The notes: a model not told the origin generated them from the sequence alone. DNA of 64,000 nucleotides from Pseudomonas paracarnis (GCF_904063055.1 NZ_CAJFCN010000008.1:62001-126000); one strand, 5' to 3'; counted from the first letter of the stretch, positions 26,432 to 35,904 are shown. Made by a program: numbers and translations.

Positions 26432-27523
26432 TTAGATATGACTGGAGTTCGTACTCGCTTTTTTGCAGGCCGTGACGATTGCACTCATAAAATCCTGGTA
26501 CTTAGGCTGAATCCAGTCACCTCGCTTCTGATGTTCAGAGAAGGGTTTCGAAAACATGAAATTAACCATGCCTTTGATTTGATGCTCCGTATCAGCTGTC
26601 CCAAACTCCACCCCCGCACTCTCGACATATGAATGTCGATGCCGCAGGACATCAGAGAGCGTATCGTCCAGCGTTTGCCCTACTAAAACATAACCGGCTT
26701 TCTGCTTATATTGCCGGGAACCGTCACATACCTGCAACATATCGACATCCCCTAGGCCTAACAAAGTCCCCTTCTTATTGAAGTTATTAAGATCCGCTAG
26801 AGCATCCGCCATTGGACCACTCCCAATCGGAAGGGCATCAGGGTTATGCTGTGACTGCTTAATTATCGCGCGCTCAACTCGACTAGTGAGCACAAACTTA
26901 ACATACCAGGGATCAAAATATTTCAATGGCAAGTCATCAGGTATTTCCCGATATGCAATACCTAGAGGAATTAGCACACCAAAAGGAGCCTCGAGATCTT
27001 TTTTCCAACTCAGCTCTTCTATTCTTTTAAAATATTGAGTGAGGTATACATCGTCATCATGCACCGCCTCCAGAACGCTCACCAAATGCTCAATCGACTT
27101 AAAGCCGATCCAAGTCATACGCAGACCTGTATCAGCGAAAAACAACCGAAGCTCTTCGAGGGCACTTAATGCGTCAGCAGATTTAATATTTCCACGACGC
27201 CCCATATGCTCATATAAGGCTACAGGAGTCACAGCCAAGTAGGTTTCTCGGTCGCTCCAGCCTGTTACAAATCTGGTGAACGCAGTATATGATAACGCCT
27301 GCAAATCACGATTCGGCTTAGTTGCTCTATGTTTAAAAGACTGAATTATGCTGTTATCAAGAACCAAATGCATTGGTCCTTCTAGCTCGTAACTGACAGC
27401 GTATTTTCTTGCGAATTTCTCAGTCGATATATAAAACTCAAGAATTTCGTGGTCAGTGCGGCCACGCAGACACTCTGCGACCTCAACTATCAATTTTTCT
27501 TTAACTCCTTCCACCACTATCAT
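26432..27523 (-). CDS. Unknown reverse-strand cargo gene in the transfer operon, possible PIN-like domain
   Basis: This protein of about 363 residues is encoded against the transfer operon and is clearly AT-richer than its neighbours. I do not recognise it. HLVLDNSIIQSFKH near residue 50 resembles the first strand of PIN-like nucleases (Asp-x-Ser). Acidic residues in VTPVALYEHMG and a late LGLGDVDMLQVCDG could complete such a site. There are no membrane segments. It has an in-frame TTG start at 27535, ATG at 27523 and weak ribosome sites. Position and composition suggest a later cargo insertion, perhaps defence-related. Confidence 0.6.
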   Translation of the reverse strand: MIVVEGVKEKLIVEVAECLRGRTDHEILEFYISTEKFARKYAVSYELEGPMHLVLDNSIIQSFKHRATKPNRDLQALSYTAFTRFVTGWSDRETYLAVTPVALYEHMGRRGNIKSADALSALEELRLFFADTGLRMTWIGFKSIEHLVSVLEAVHDDDVYLTQYFKRIEELSWKKDLEAPFGVLIPLGIAYREIPDDLPLKYFDPWYVKFVLTSRVERAIIKQSQHNPDALPIGSGPMADALADLNNFNKKGTLLGLGDVDMLQVCDGSRQYKQKAGYVLVGQTLDDTLSDVLRHRHSYVESAGVEFGTADTEHQIKGMVNFMFSKPFSEHQKRGDWIQPKYQDFMSAIVTACKKASTNSSHI

Positions 27524-27631
27524 CCTTAACGACAACTGAATAAAAACCGATCGTAGCCAGCTCGATTAATTTGCTGACGTTCACTCTTCCCTCGGAGATC
27601 TTAATTCCAGACCAACGTCGGGACCACCACA

Positions 27632-27961
27632 ATGTCCGTTTTTCCTATTCGTGTTCTCATGCTCACTGTGATCGCATTTCACAGCGACTGCTTTGCTGCG
27701 GGCGAGCATGAGCAGCAACTCAGTCTACTCATCCGACAGCTAGATACTCTCGACACGTTGGTACTACGGGTCTCGCGTGACGAAGCACCAGAGTCAAATA
27801 CACGTTACCGCTTTGACTATCCCCGCCTAACTCAAGACATCCAGCGCATCCGCCAGGGTGTGCAGGACTATCTCTCCCCCTCTCGCGCTCAACCCCGCGA
27901 CTCCACTGAGTTGGTCGGAGAATACCGTCTCGACACCCCATCCGCAGAGTCCTCGCCGTGA
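27632..27961 (+). CDS. RAQPRD-family ICE protein
   Basis: The 109-residue exported protein has a signal peptide (VLMLTVIAFHSDCFAAG) and the diagnostic motif SPSRAQPRDSTELVGEY at its end, naming the RAQPRD family (TIGR01690). It is a short periplasmic component of MPF-G transfer systems. The stop is three bases before the next ATG, and a GTG at 27958 overlaps it, so the cluster resumes as an operon here. Confidence 0.92.
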   Translation: MSVFPIRVLMLTVIAFHSDCFAAGEHEQQLSLLIRQLDTLDTLVLRVSRDEAPESNTRYRFDYPRLTQDIQRIRQGVQDYLSPSRAQPRDSTELVGEYRLDTPSAESSP

Positions 27962-27963
27962 GC

Positions 27964-28197
27964 ATGACTGACGCCCAGACCGCCGCCTTTCAAAACGCTT
28001 CCGGCTTCTCGGCACAGAGCAGCTCGAAACTGTGGCTGTCCTTGGTTCTCGTCCTGGCTTTGCTGTGGTGTGCCTGGGTGATGTGGACGGCTTACCGGGG
28101 CTGGGCGACAGGAAGCATGCGCTTTGGTGCCTTTGGCGGCAGTGCTGCGCGCGTACTGCTCGCCTTGCTGATTTTGATGTTCTTCACCCTGTCCTAA
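27964..28197 (+). CDS. ICE membrane protein, PFL_4701 family
   Basis: The 77-residue protein has two membrane helices (LWLSLVLVLALLWCAWVMW and ARVLLALLILMFFTLS), matching TIGR03758. GTG 27958 is an alternative start overlapping the RAQPRD stop. Small two-helix proteins at this site are the pilin-like or VirB3-like components of MPF-G systems. Confidence 0.87.
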   Translation: MTDAQTAAFQNASGFSAQSSSKLWLSLVLVLALLWCAWVMWTAYRGWATGSMRFGAFGGSAARVLLALLILMFFTLS

Positions 28198-28214
28198 TAT
28201 CGGAGATCGCGATC

Positions 28215-28586
28215 ATGCTCAAGTGCCTTGTCCCTATCAAAAACAACCTGCGTGATCGTACAAGCCAACGCTTGATCGGTCTGCTGCTGGTCCTTGGTCC
28301 AGGCCTAGCTTTTGCCGAACTACCGACCATGGAGGCGCCTTCCCGAGGCGAAGGTTCCGGGCTGATCGAGACGATCAAAAACTACGCCTACGACGGCGGC
28401 ATTTTGCTCGGTCTACTGATTGCCCTGCTCGCGTTTCTCGGCGTGGCCTGGCACTCCCTGACCGTATTCGCCGATGTCCAAAACCAGCGCAAGACCTGGA
28501 AAGACCTTGGCGCGGTAGTTGGTATCGGCGCCCTGTTGGTAGTGATCATCATCTGGTTCCTCACCAAAGCTGCCGCGATTCTGTGA
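28215..28586 (+). CDS. ICE membrane protein, PFL_4702 family (VirB2-like)
   Basis: The 123-residue precursor has a cleavable N-terminal segment (LIGLLLVLGPGLAFAEL) and two further membrane helices (GILLGLLIALLAFLGVAW; GIGALLVVIIIWFLTKA), the layout of VirB2/TrbC pilins. It matches TIGR03745. The ATG at 28215 is preceded by GGAG 10 bases upstream. Confidence 0.88.
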   Translation: MLKCLVPIKNNLRDRTSQRLIGLLLVLGPGLAFAELPTMEAPSRGEGSGLIETIKNYAYDGGILLGLLIALLAFLGVAWHSLTVFADVQNQRKTWKDLGAVVGIGALLVVIIIWFLTKAAAIL

Positions 28587-28593
28587 GGTTGGC

Positions 28594-29007
28594 ATGAACG
28601 ACACTATCGAACGCCTTGCCGACGGCACTTTGGTCTTTCTGCCAGAGCGACTCAATCGTGATCCAGCCGTATTGCGCGGTTTAACCAATGATGAAATGTG
28701 GGTAGCCCTAGGCTCCGGCGCCGTCATTGGCCTGCTGGTGGGCATTCCTCTGGCGATCGTCACCGCCTCGATTGCCGTGGCGCCGACCAGCATGATCGCA
28801 GGCATGACAGTGGTCTTATTGATCGGGGGCACGCTACTGCGTCGGGCCAAACGGGCTCGTCCGGAGACCTGGTTGTACCGCAAGCTCGAATGGATACTCG
28901 CCAGCCGTTGGCGCCTGGGGCGTGGAAGTTTGATTCTCCACTCCGGTGCCTGGACGGTTCGCCGTTCACGTCGACTGCGCCCTGCCCTGTCCCGGTGGCA
29001 GCCATGA
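28594..29007 (+). CDS. Conjugative transfer region protein, TIGR03750 family
   Basis: This 137-residue protein begins LADGTLVFLPERLNRDPAVL, with two membrane helices near residues 45-80 and a basic C-terminus (RSRRLRPALSRWQP). It matches TIGR03750, the VirB3/TraL-like subunit. The stop overlaps the next ATG by four bases. Confidence 0.88.
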   Translation: MNDTIERLADGTLVFLPERLNRDPAVLRGLTNDEMWVALGSGAVIGLLVGIPLAIVTASIAVAPTSMIAGMTVVLLIGGTLLRRAKRARPETWLYRKLEWILASRWRLGRGSLILHSGAWTVRRSRRLRPALSRWQP

Positions 29008-29645
29008 GTCGATTTCGAAACAAGGTCGATGCCCAACAGGCCCATATCTTCAGCCTGCGTCTGGCGATAGTGATGCTCGCCCTGCTCAGCGCCGGACTAT
29101 GGTATGGCTGGCGCTCAGCACCAACCGATCTGACCGTGCACGTCCCCCCTGATCTGCGCTCGGGCAGCACGCGCAAGTGGTGGGATGTTCCCCCAGAGAA
29201 TGTGTATGCCTTTGCCCTTTACATCTTTGGCCAACTCAACCGCTGGCCCTCGGATGGCGAGCAGGATTATCGCCGCGCCATCTATGGCTTGCAGTCCTAC
29301 CTGACACCCGCCTGCAAGGCCTTCCTCGACGGCGACTACGAGTATCGCAAGGCCGCCGGCGAACTGCGTCAACGGGTGCGTGGCGTCTACGAAATTCTAG
29401 GCCGAGGCTACAGTGAAGATCCGGAACTGCGGGTCAAGCAACTCGATCGCGACAGTTGGTTGGTCACACTCGACCTTAACGCTGATGAGTATTACGCCGC
29501 CGAACCGGTGAAACGGGTGGTCGTGCGTTATCCGTTACGGGTGGTGCGTTTCGATCTGGACCCCGAACGCAATAAGTGGGGCCTTGCACTGGATTGCTAT
29601 CAGGGTACGCCGCAAAAAATCTCACTGCCTGAAGGTGATCCATGA
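29004..29645 (+). CDS. ICE protein PFL_4703 family (VirB8/TraE-like)
   Basis: The 213-residue bitopic inner-membrane protein has one membrane helix (LAIVMLALLSAGLWYGW) followed by a periplasmic domain of the VirB8/TraE kind (PPENVYAFALYIFGQLNRWP, then DSWLVTLDLNADEYY). It matches TIGR03746. It would link the inner-membrane ATPases to the core complex. It is coupled by overlap to both neighbours. Confidence 0.9.
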   Translation: MSRFRNKVDAQQAHIFSLRLAIVMLALLSAGLWYGWRSAPTDLTVHVPPDLRSGSTRKWWDVPPENVYAFALYIFGQLNRWPSDGEQDYRRAIYGLQSYLTPACKAFLDGDYEYRKAAGELRQRVRGVYEILGRGYSEDPELRVKQLDRDSWLVTLDLNADEYYAAEPVKRVVVRYPLRVVRFDLDPERNKWGLALDCYQGTPQKISLPEGDP

Positions 29646-30454
29646 AGCGGATTTCTACCCTGGGACTCACCCTCACACTGATGCTATCGGGCGCTGCAGC
29701 GCAGGCCGTCGAACTGATGCACTGGGAACGCCTACCGCTCGCGGTCCCACTGGTGATCAATCAGGAACGAGTGGTCTTTGTCGATGAAGCTGTTCGTGTC
29801 GGCGTGCCTCCCACTCTGAAGGATAAACTGCGCGTGCAATCAACCGGAGGCACGCTGTACCTGCGCGCGTCGGAAGCCATTGCACCGACACGACTGCAAC
29901 TGCAATCGGTCAAGACGGGCGAGATCATCCTCTTGGATATCGCGGCCACGCCTGGCGATCAACCCCTGGAGCCCGTGCGTATTCTCAAGAATGCTCCGAT
30001 GCAAGCTATCGAGTCTGAATCGAGCACCGTCCCTGTTCCAGAACGTACGCCGATCCCGGCCGCTTTGACGCGCTACGCCGCGCAAAGCCTGTACGGCCCG
30101 CTGCGCACCGTGGAGTCCCTGCCCGGCGTACGCCGCGTCCCGCTCAAGCTGCGCACCGAACTGCCGACCCTGCTGCCGAGCGAAAACGTTTCCAGCACAC
30201 CCATCGCCGCCTGGCGGCTCGGTGACTATTGGGTGACGGCCGTGAAGTTGCGCAATCGAGGTACAGCGACGGTGCAACTAGATCCGCGTCAGCTTCAGGC
30301 AAAGCTGTTCGCCGCGACCTTCCAGCATGCTTTCCTCGGGCCGGTCGGCAGTGCGGAAGACACCACGATTGCGTACCTCATCACTCGCGGTGCCGGCCTC
30401 GAACACGCCGTGATGCTTCCGCCCGTTGCGCGAGGTGCTTACGATGAAGGCTAA
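29642..30454 (+). CDS. ICE protein PFL_4704 family (TraK/VirB9-like)
   Basis: The 270-residue secreted protein has a signal peptide ending near AAAQAVE. TIGR03749-type features include MHWERLPLAVPLVINQERVV and the C-terminal TFQHAFLGPVGSAEDTTIAY. It is probably the periplasmic secretin-like (TraK/VirB9) part of the core complex, binding the TraB-like protein encoded next. It overlaps that gene by 11 bases. Confidence 0.89.
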   Translation: MKRISTLGLTLTLMLSGAAAQAVELMHWERLPLAVPLVINQERVVFVDEAVRVGVPPTLKDKLRVQSTGGTLYLRASEAIAPTRLQLQSVKTGEIILLDIAATPGDQPLEPVRILKNAPMQAIESESSTVPVPERTPIPAALTRYAAQSLYGPLRTVESLPGVRRVPLKLRTELPTLLPSENVSSTPIAAWRLGDYWVTAVKLRNRGTATVQLDPRQLQAKLFAATFQHAFLGPVGSAEDTTIAYLITRGAGLEHAVMLPPVARGAYDEG

Positions 30455-31961
30455 CGCCTTGCTCAAATGGCTGGTACCGGCTGCGCTGCTGGGCGTGGTG
30501 CTGATCATCATGAAAAGCTGGGTCGCGGGAGGCAGCACACCTTCTCCAGAGCACCCAGTTGATCAGGGCGATATTCAATTATCTGCCGAGCAAGCCAAGT
30601 CGCTCGGCATTGCGGGCGATACCCCACGCGATACCGTCGCCACCCTGGTCGGCCAGGTGAAGGCCATGCGCAGCGACATGCTCGGTTTGAAGAAGCATAA
30701 CGATTCACTACAAACAGAGAACAACCGCCTGCGCGAACGGGAAAACAGTGTCGATTCGCGTATCCAGACGGCGCTTGGCAGCGTGACACAGCAGGTCGAC
30801 GAAGGCCGTCGACAAGCCAACGAGGCCCGACTTAAAGCAGAACTAGACAGTCGTCAGGCTCGCGGTCTACTAACGCAATTGCAGGAGCAGTTGTCGGGGC
30901 TGGCCGGCAAAGGCAAGGACATGCCGATCGGATTGGGGCTTGAGCCGGGCGATGGGGACCAGTTCGAAGGGCTGCATTCTGCCAACGATGCGCTGCAGTG
31001 GATTGAACCTTCGGATGCTCCCTCCACCGAAGCCCGAGGCAAAACCAAGACCTCCTCCGCACCGAGTCTGCCTACTGCCTTCAACTCACTGGAGGGTTTG
31101 AAGGACAATGCCATCGACCGCAGCCAGAAGCAGTTACGCGAGGTCACCAAGGGTGAGCGTGACCTGACGCGATCCGGTGATCGTACCGAAGGTGCGAAGC
31201 CGGTCTACACCATTCCCGAAAATGCGACATTAATGGGCTCGGTCGCCATGACCGCGCTGATTGGCCGAGTCCCGGTGGATGGCACCGTGAATGATCCCTA
31301 TCCCTTCAAGGTGCTGGTCGGTCCGGAGAACCTGACGGCCAACGGCATCGACCTGCCAGACGTCGCGGGTGCTGTGATGAGCGGCACGGCGTCCGGTGAC
31401 TGGACCCTGTCTTGCGTACGCGGACAGGTCGAGTCGATCACTTTTGTATTTACCGATGGCACCATCCGCACGGTGCCTCAGCCGAAAGCGGTAGCCAGCC
31501 GCAATGCCTCCACCACCCAGAGCTCAAACACCGACAAGATCCGCGGCGGACTCGGTTACCTGTCCGATCCGTATGGCATTCCCTGCATCGTCGGCGAGCG
31601 CCGCTCGAACGCCCAGCAGTACCTCGGTAGCCAGAGCCTGATCACTGCTGCCGGCGCGGGCGTCGCTGCATTGCTCGGGAATGAGCAAAACAACAGCAGC
31701 GTGATCAGCTCGGGCGGCAGTGCCTTCGGGGTCACCAGCAGCAGTGGCAATAGCGCACTGAATTCAATTCTCAGTGGTGGGGTCAGCGACATCCGAGAGT
31801 GGGTCAACAAACTGTATGGCGAAGCCTTTGCGGCCGTGTACGTGCCACCGGCAGCAGAAGTAGCACTGCACCTCGACCATGAGATCACCATCGACTACGA
31901 GCCTAAGGGCCGGAGCGTTCGCCATGAAAAAGATCCTACCTCTCTATCTGACCTGGATTAG
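30444..31961 (+). CDS. ICE protein PFL_4705 family (TraB/VirB10-like)
   Basis: The 505-residue core-complex protein has an N-terminal membrane anchor (LLKWLVPAALLGVVLIIMKSW is its core), a long periplasmic coiled coil (about 85-150) and a VirB10-like beta-barrel domain from about 260: ENATLMGSVAMTALIGRVPV, then LGYLSDPYGIPCIVGER. It matches TIGR03752. It spans inner and outer membranes. The ATG at 30444 lies inside the PFL_4704 gene, and its end overlaps the lipoprotein gene. Confidence 0.92.
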   Translation: MKANALLKWLVPAALLGVVLIIMKSWVAGGSTPSPEHPVDQGDIQLSAEQAKSLGIAGDTPRDTVATLVGQVKAMRSDMLGLKKHNDSLQTENNRLRERENSVDSRIQTALGSVTQQVDEGRRQANEARLKAELDSRQARGLLTQLQEQLSGLAGKGKDMPIGLGLEPGDGDQFEGLHSANDALQWIEPSDAPSTEARGKTKTSSAPSLPTAFNSLEGLKDNAIDRSQKQLREVTKGERDLTRSGDRTEGAKPVYTIPENATLMGSVAMTALIGRVPVDGTVNDPYPFKVLVGPENLTANGIDLPDVAGAVMSGTASGDWTLSCVRGQVESITFVFTDGTIRTVPQPKAVASRNASTTQSSNTDKIRGGLGYLSDPYGIPCIVGERRSNAQQYLGSQSLITAAGAGVAALLGNEQNNSSVISSGGSAFGVTSSSGNSALNSILSGGVSDIREWVNKLYGEAFAAVYVPPAAEVALHLDHEITIDYEPKGRSVRHEKDPTSLSDLD

Positions 31962-32340
31962 CTTGCTCTGCTGGGTCCTGACGGGGTGTTCCACAGACAA
32001 GGACACACTTTTGCCGCATGGCGAGCAAACCATGCTGGACATCTGGAACGGTGCCGGCTCACAGGGTACTCAACAGCTACTGTTGGATGCTCGGCAACAG
32101 TTGCGCCGCCCGTTGGCTCAAACAGATCTCTCCGCTGCGCTCCAGGAACCGTATACGCGTACAGCAGTGAATGAAATTCGCAACCTGTTCCCTCGTCTAC
32201 CCAATCCTGATTTGGTGATGTACGTGTATCCGCATCTGAGTGGTACCGAGCAAGCACCAGTGCCGGGGTACTCGACCGTCTTTCCATTCTATCAACGGGT
32301 GCAGTACGCAATGCCGGGTGAACGCCAGGAAGATCTGTAA
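31924..32340 (+). CDS. ICE lipoprotein, TIGR03751 family (VirB7/TraV-like)
   Basis: The 138-residue lipoprotein precursor has lipobox LTGC near residue 22. The mature protein has QTMLDIWNGAGSQGTQQLL and the ending PGYSTVFPFYQRVQYAMPGE, typical of TIGR03751. It should stabilise the VirB9/VirB10-like ring at the outer membrane. It begins within the TraB-like gene and its stop overlaps the traC ATG by one base. Confidence 0.88.
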   Translation: MKKILPLYLTWISLLCWVLTGCSTDKDTLLPHGEQTMLDIWNGAGSQGTQQLLLDARQQLRRPLAQTDLSAALQEPYTRTAVNEIRNLFPRLPNPDLVMYVYPHLSGTEQAPVPGYSTVFPFYQRVQYAMPGERQEDL

Positions 32341-35093
32341 TGTGTAGCGACGATGCGGGAAACCGCTCTTCTGCATGGAAAGCCTGGCGCAACCCATTGC
32401 GCCCACGCGCCACATTTGCCGATGAAGCTGCGTTATATGCGCACAACCCCAGCTTCACCGATCATCTGCCGTGGGTCGAATACCTCGACACCGAGCAGTG
32501 TTTTCTACTAGATGACAATCAATCTGTGGGGGCGGTGTTCGAGTTACTGCCCATCGGCACAGAAGGGCGCGAACCCGATTGGCTAATGGCAACCCGCGAT
32601 GCCATAGAAGATGCCCTGCAGGATAGCTTTGACGAGCTGGATCAAGCGCCATGGGTGGCGCAGTTTTTCTGCCAGGACGACAACGACTTCACCCCCTACC
32701 TGACCAGGCTCACCGACTATATTCAGGACAACGCCCGGGGCACGGTTTTCACCGAAGCGTACCTAGAACTAATTCACAGACATCTGAAAGCCATCTCCAA
32801 GCCCGGCGGCCTGTTCGAGGATAAGGCAGTCACGCGCCTGCCCTGGCGAGGAAACAGCCGTCGGGTGCGATTAGTGATCTATCGCTGGCTTGAGTCTGAG
32901 GGTGAGGAGGCGGGACTCAACCCAGTGCAATCGCTACAACAAACTTGCGAACGTGTCGCTGTTTCGTTGCAGGCGTGCGGGGTGCAATCGACGCGAGTCG
33001 ATGGCCGAGGTTTGTATGCATGGTTGCTGCCCTGGTTCAATCCAGCCCCCAAGCTCACAGATGAATCGCCCGAACATTTCTACCGCCGCGTGGCCTATCC
33101 GGAGTCTGGCGAGAGCGAGTCGCTGGAACTGCCCTTCGATCACGACTTTGCCGAACGGTTGTTCTTCAACGAACCGCGTTCGGACGTGCAGCATGGACTC
33201 TGGTTTTTTGATGATCAGCCCCACCGGGTCATGGTGGTAGATAAACTGCGCCGGGCGCCATTGATTGGTCAACTCACTGGCGAAATCCGCAAGGGAGACG
33301 CGGTGAATGCCCTGTTCGACCAGTTACCCGAGGGCACGGTGATGAGTCTGACCTTGGTGGTCAAACCGCAGGATGTACTCGAGGATCAGTTGAACCGTCT
33401 AGCCCGCAAAGCGATCGGTGAGAACCTTGCCTCGACCCAGGCCCGTCAGGATGTTGAAGAGGCTCGTGCGATCATCGGCCGTCAGCACAAGCTTTACCGT
33501 GGCACGATGGCGTTTTACGTGCGCGGTCACGATGAACAGCAGTTGCACCAACGCTCAGTCGGCCTAACGAACGCGCTGCTGGGTGCGGGGCTACAACCGG
33601 TGCGTGAGGGCGATGAAGTCGCCGCCTGCAACAGCTACCTGCGTTGGTTACCGATGGCTTACAGCCCAGCCCGCGACACACGTAACTGGTACACACGCCT
33701 GATGTTCGCCCAACACCTGGCAAACCTCGTTCCAGTCTGGGGCCGCAGCATTGGCACCGGCCACCCGGGTATCACGCTGTTTAATCGTGGTGGGTCGCCT
33801 CTGAGCTTTGATCCGTTGTCACGTTTAGACCGGGCAATGAACGGCCATCTGCTGTTATTCGGCCCCACCGGCGCCGGCAAGTCAGCGACCCTAGTCACCT
33901 TGTTGATGCAGATCATGGCTATATACCGCCCTCGCCTATTTATCGTAGAGGCTGGCAACTCGTTCGGCCTGCAGGGTGACTACTTCGCCACACAGGGCTT
34001 GTCGATCAACAAGGTCCAATTAAAACCTGGCGCCCCGGTCAGTCTTGCCCCATTCGGCGATGCCTGGCGCTTGGTCGAACAACCAGATCAGGTGGCGAGC
34101 CTTTCCATTGATGAGTGGGACGATGAAGCAGTAGCCAGTCGCGAGGACCAGCGCGATGTGCTCGGCGAGTTGGAAATCACCGCTCGCCTGATGATCACCG
34201 GTGGCGAGGCTAAGGAAGAGGCGCGACTGAGTCGAGCTGATCGCAGCTTGATCCGCGAGTGTATTCTCGATGCGGCGCAAATCTGTGTCGCAACGAACCG
34301 TCAGGTACTGACCCGCGATGTGCGCAACGCTTTACTGCGCGTCGCCACAGACTCGCGCTTACCGGAAAAACGTCGCGAACGTGCACAGGAAATGGGCGAG
34401 TCCATCGATCTCTTTTGCCAGGGCTTCGAGGGTGAGCTCTTCGACCGTGAAGGCACCCCGTGGCCGGAAAGCGATGTGACCATCGTCGACCTCGCCACTT
34501 ACGCTCGCGAAGGCTATGAGGCTCAGATGTCCATTAGCTACATCAGCCTGATGAACACCGTAAACAACCTCGCCGAGCGCGACCAGTACTTGGGCCGACC
34601 AATCATCATGGTCACCGACGAGGGGCACATCATTACCAAGAACCCGCTGCTGGCGCCCTTCGTGGTCAAGGGCACGAAGATGTGGCGCAAGCTCGGCGCC
34701 TGGTTCTGGCTGGCGACGCAAAACCTTGCCGACTTTCCAACGGCTGCGCAGACCATGCTCAACATGATCGAATGGTGGATTTGCTTGAATATGCCGCCCG
34801 CGGAGATTGAGGAAATCGCACGGTTCAAAAAGCTCACGTCTGCGCAAAAAGCCTTGCTGCTGTCCGCTGGCAAGGAGCCGGGGAAGTACACCGAAGGGGT
34901 CGTGCTATCGAAAAAAATTGAGACGCTGTTTCGGGCCGTACCACCCAGTCTTTATCTCGCCCTGGCCATGACTGAGCCCGAGGAAAAAGCCGAGCGCTGG
35001 ACATTGATGCAGGAGAACGTCTGCTCCGAGCTGGAAGCGGCATTTCGGGTAGCGGAACGAATCGATAGAGCGCGAGGAATAGACCCTGTATAG
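32340..35093 (+). CDS. traC: TraC/VirB4-type conjugative ATPase, PFL_4706 family
   Basis: The 917-residue transfer ATPase carries Walker A LLFGPTGAGKSATLVTLL near residue 507 and Walker B RPIIMVTDEGHIITKNP. The FWLATQNLADFPTAAQTML segment is the VirB4 arginine/sensor region. The N-terminal third is the VirB4-like membrane-associated part. It matches TIGR03744. It energises channel assembly and DNA transport. Full length. Confidence 0.94.
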   Translation: MCSDDAGNRSSAWKAWRNPLRPRATFADEAALYAHNPSFTDHLPWVEYLDTEQCFLLDDNQSVGAVFELLPIGTEGREPDWLMATRDAIEDALQDSFDELDQAPWVAQFFCQDDNDFTPYLTRLTDYIQDNARGTVFTEAYLELIHRHLKAISKPGGLFEDKAVTRLPWRGNSRRVRLVIYRWLESEGEEAGLNPVQSLQQTCERVAVSLQACGVQSTRVDGRGLYAWLLPWFNPAPKLTDESPEHFYRRVAYPESGESESLELPFDHDFAERLFFNEPRSDVQHGLWFFDDQPHRVMVVDKLRRAPLIGQLTGEIRKGDAVNALFDQLPEGTVMSLTLVVKPQDVLEDQLNRLARKAIGENLASTQARQDVEEARAIIGRQHKLYRGTMAFYVRGHDEQQLHQRSVGLTNALLGAGLQPVREGDEVAACNSYLRWLPMAYSPARDTRNWYTRLMFAQHLANLVPVWGRSIGTGHPGITLFNRGGSPLSFDPLSRLDRAMNGHLLLFGPTGAGKSATLVTLLMQIMAIYRPRLFIVEAGNSFGLQGDYFATQGLSINKVQLKPGAPVSLAPFGDAWRLVEQPDQVASLSIDEWDDEAVASREDQRDVLGELEITARLMITGGEAKEEARLSRADRSLIRECILDAAQICVATNRQVLTRDVRNALLRVATDSRLPEKRRERAQEMGESIDLFCQGFEGELFDREGTPWPESDVTIVDLATYAREGYEAQMSISYISLMNTVNNLAERDQYLGRPIIMVTDEGHIITKNPLLAPFVVKGTKMWRKLGAWFWLATQNLADFPTAAQTMLNMIEWWICLNMPPAEIEEIARFKKLTSAQKALLLSAGKEPGKYTEGVVLSKKIETLFRAVPPSLYLALAMTEPEEKAERWTLMQENVCSELEAAFRVAERIDRARGIDPV

Positions 35094-35128
35094 GTAAATC
35101 TATTCAGCGCTCTAAAACGAGATAACGG

Positions 35129-35386
35129 TTATTGCCGTACTCCCCGGAGACGCTGCTGAACCCTCAACAAAAATCCGGCTTCAAAGGCATCCTGACAGTC
35201 ACCGACAGGGAAGGACTTGCGGGTTTGCGCCAGCTCCCACCACAGCGGAATTTCGCCAGGCGCATCAAGCCAAGCCTGGGCGCATTGCACGCCACGCTCA
35301 ATCATTGAGGAAAATTCGCTACCCCACGGCGTCAAAAGACTTGGACAACCATCCGCCGGCGGAATTGAAATGTAGTTTTCGTCCAT
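35129..35386 (-). CDS. Small reverse-strand ICE protein of unknown function
   Basis: The 85-residue soluble protein starts MDENYISIPPADGCPSLL, with a Trp-rich middle (PGEIPLWWELAQTRKSF) and a basic C-terminal (LRVQQRLRGVRQ). I chose ATG 35386 because AGGG precedes it and the extension to 35473 looks unlike coding sequence. It converges on traC and diverges from an XRE regulator 158 bases away. The pair interrupts the usual order between traC and the PFL_4710 gene. No function is assigned. Confidence 0.55.
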   Translation of the reverse strand: MDENYISIPPADGCPSLLTPWGSEFSSMIERGVQCAQAWLDAPGEIPLWWELAQTRKSFPVGDCQDAFEAGFLLRVQQRLRGVRQ

Positions 35387-35544
35387 ATACACCCTAAATT
35401 TCTGATTTATTTTCAGACGCAAAGGCCAGCTTCGAAAACATATAGGCTCTAGGTACCAGCCATAAGCATTCAAATCGCATAGAGCAATGCTAATGCAGAC
35501 TATATCCCGTGGATTGAGAGTCCCTCAAGGCGCAATTTGCGCGC

Positions 35545-35799
35545 ATGACTCAAGACTACGAACAGCTTCGTCTGCGGCTGGCGGAAAATATCCGCTTGAT
35601 GCGACGCGTGAAAAACCTTAGCCAGGAGCAGCTCGCGCTCATGGCCGAGGTGGATCGCACCTACGTCAGTCAAATCGAACGATGCACGGGCAATCCGTCG
35701 CTGTTGGTTCTGTGCAAGCTCGCCAATATTTTGGAAATTACGGCAGATCAGTTACTTGTGGAACCCGACATCCTGCGCAGCTTCCTTCACGTCAAATAA
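35545..35799 (+). CDS. XRE-family HTH regulator
   Basis: The 84-residue Cro/C1-type repressor has the HTH LSQEQLALMAEVDRTYVSQIERCTGNPSL, split over residues about 24-52 (RTYVSQIER is the recognition helix), followed by LVLCKLANILEITADQLL. It is similar to restriction-modification controllers. It lies divergently from the 85-residue reverse gene and upstream of the PFL_4710 gene, so it may control either. Confidence 0.88.
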   Translation: MTQDYEQLRLRLAENIRLMRRVKNLSQEQLALMAEVDRTYVSQIERCTGNPSLLVLCKLANILEITADQLLVEPDILRSFLHVK

Positions 35800-35904
35800 T
35801 AGTCTCACGTCTCGCAAACCCGATACACCCGCTTCCATAATTTCCGCTGACAATCTCCAGCCCCTCACCGAATCTGCCCAGGCCATACATATTGAGCCTG
35901 GATT

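Noticed and set aside
35129..35799. Toxin-antitoxin pair formed by the reverse ORF and the XRE gene
   Set aside because: The genes are divergent with 158 bases between them and the reverse protein shows no toxin family features.
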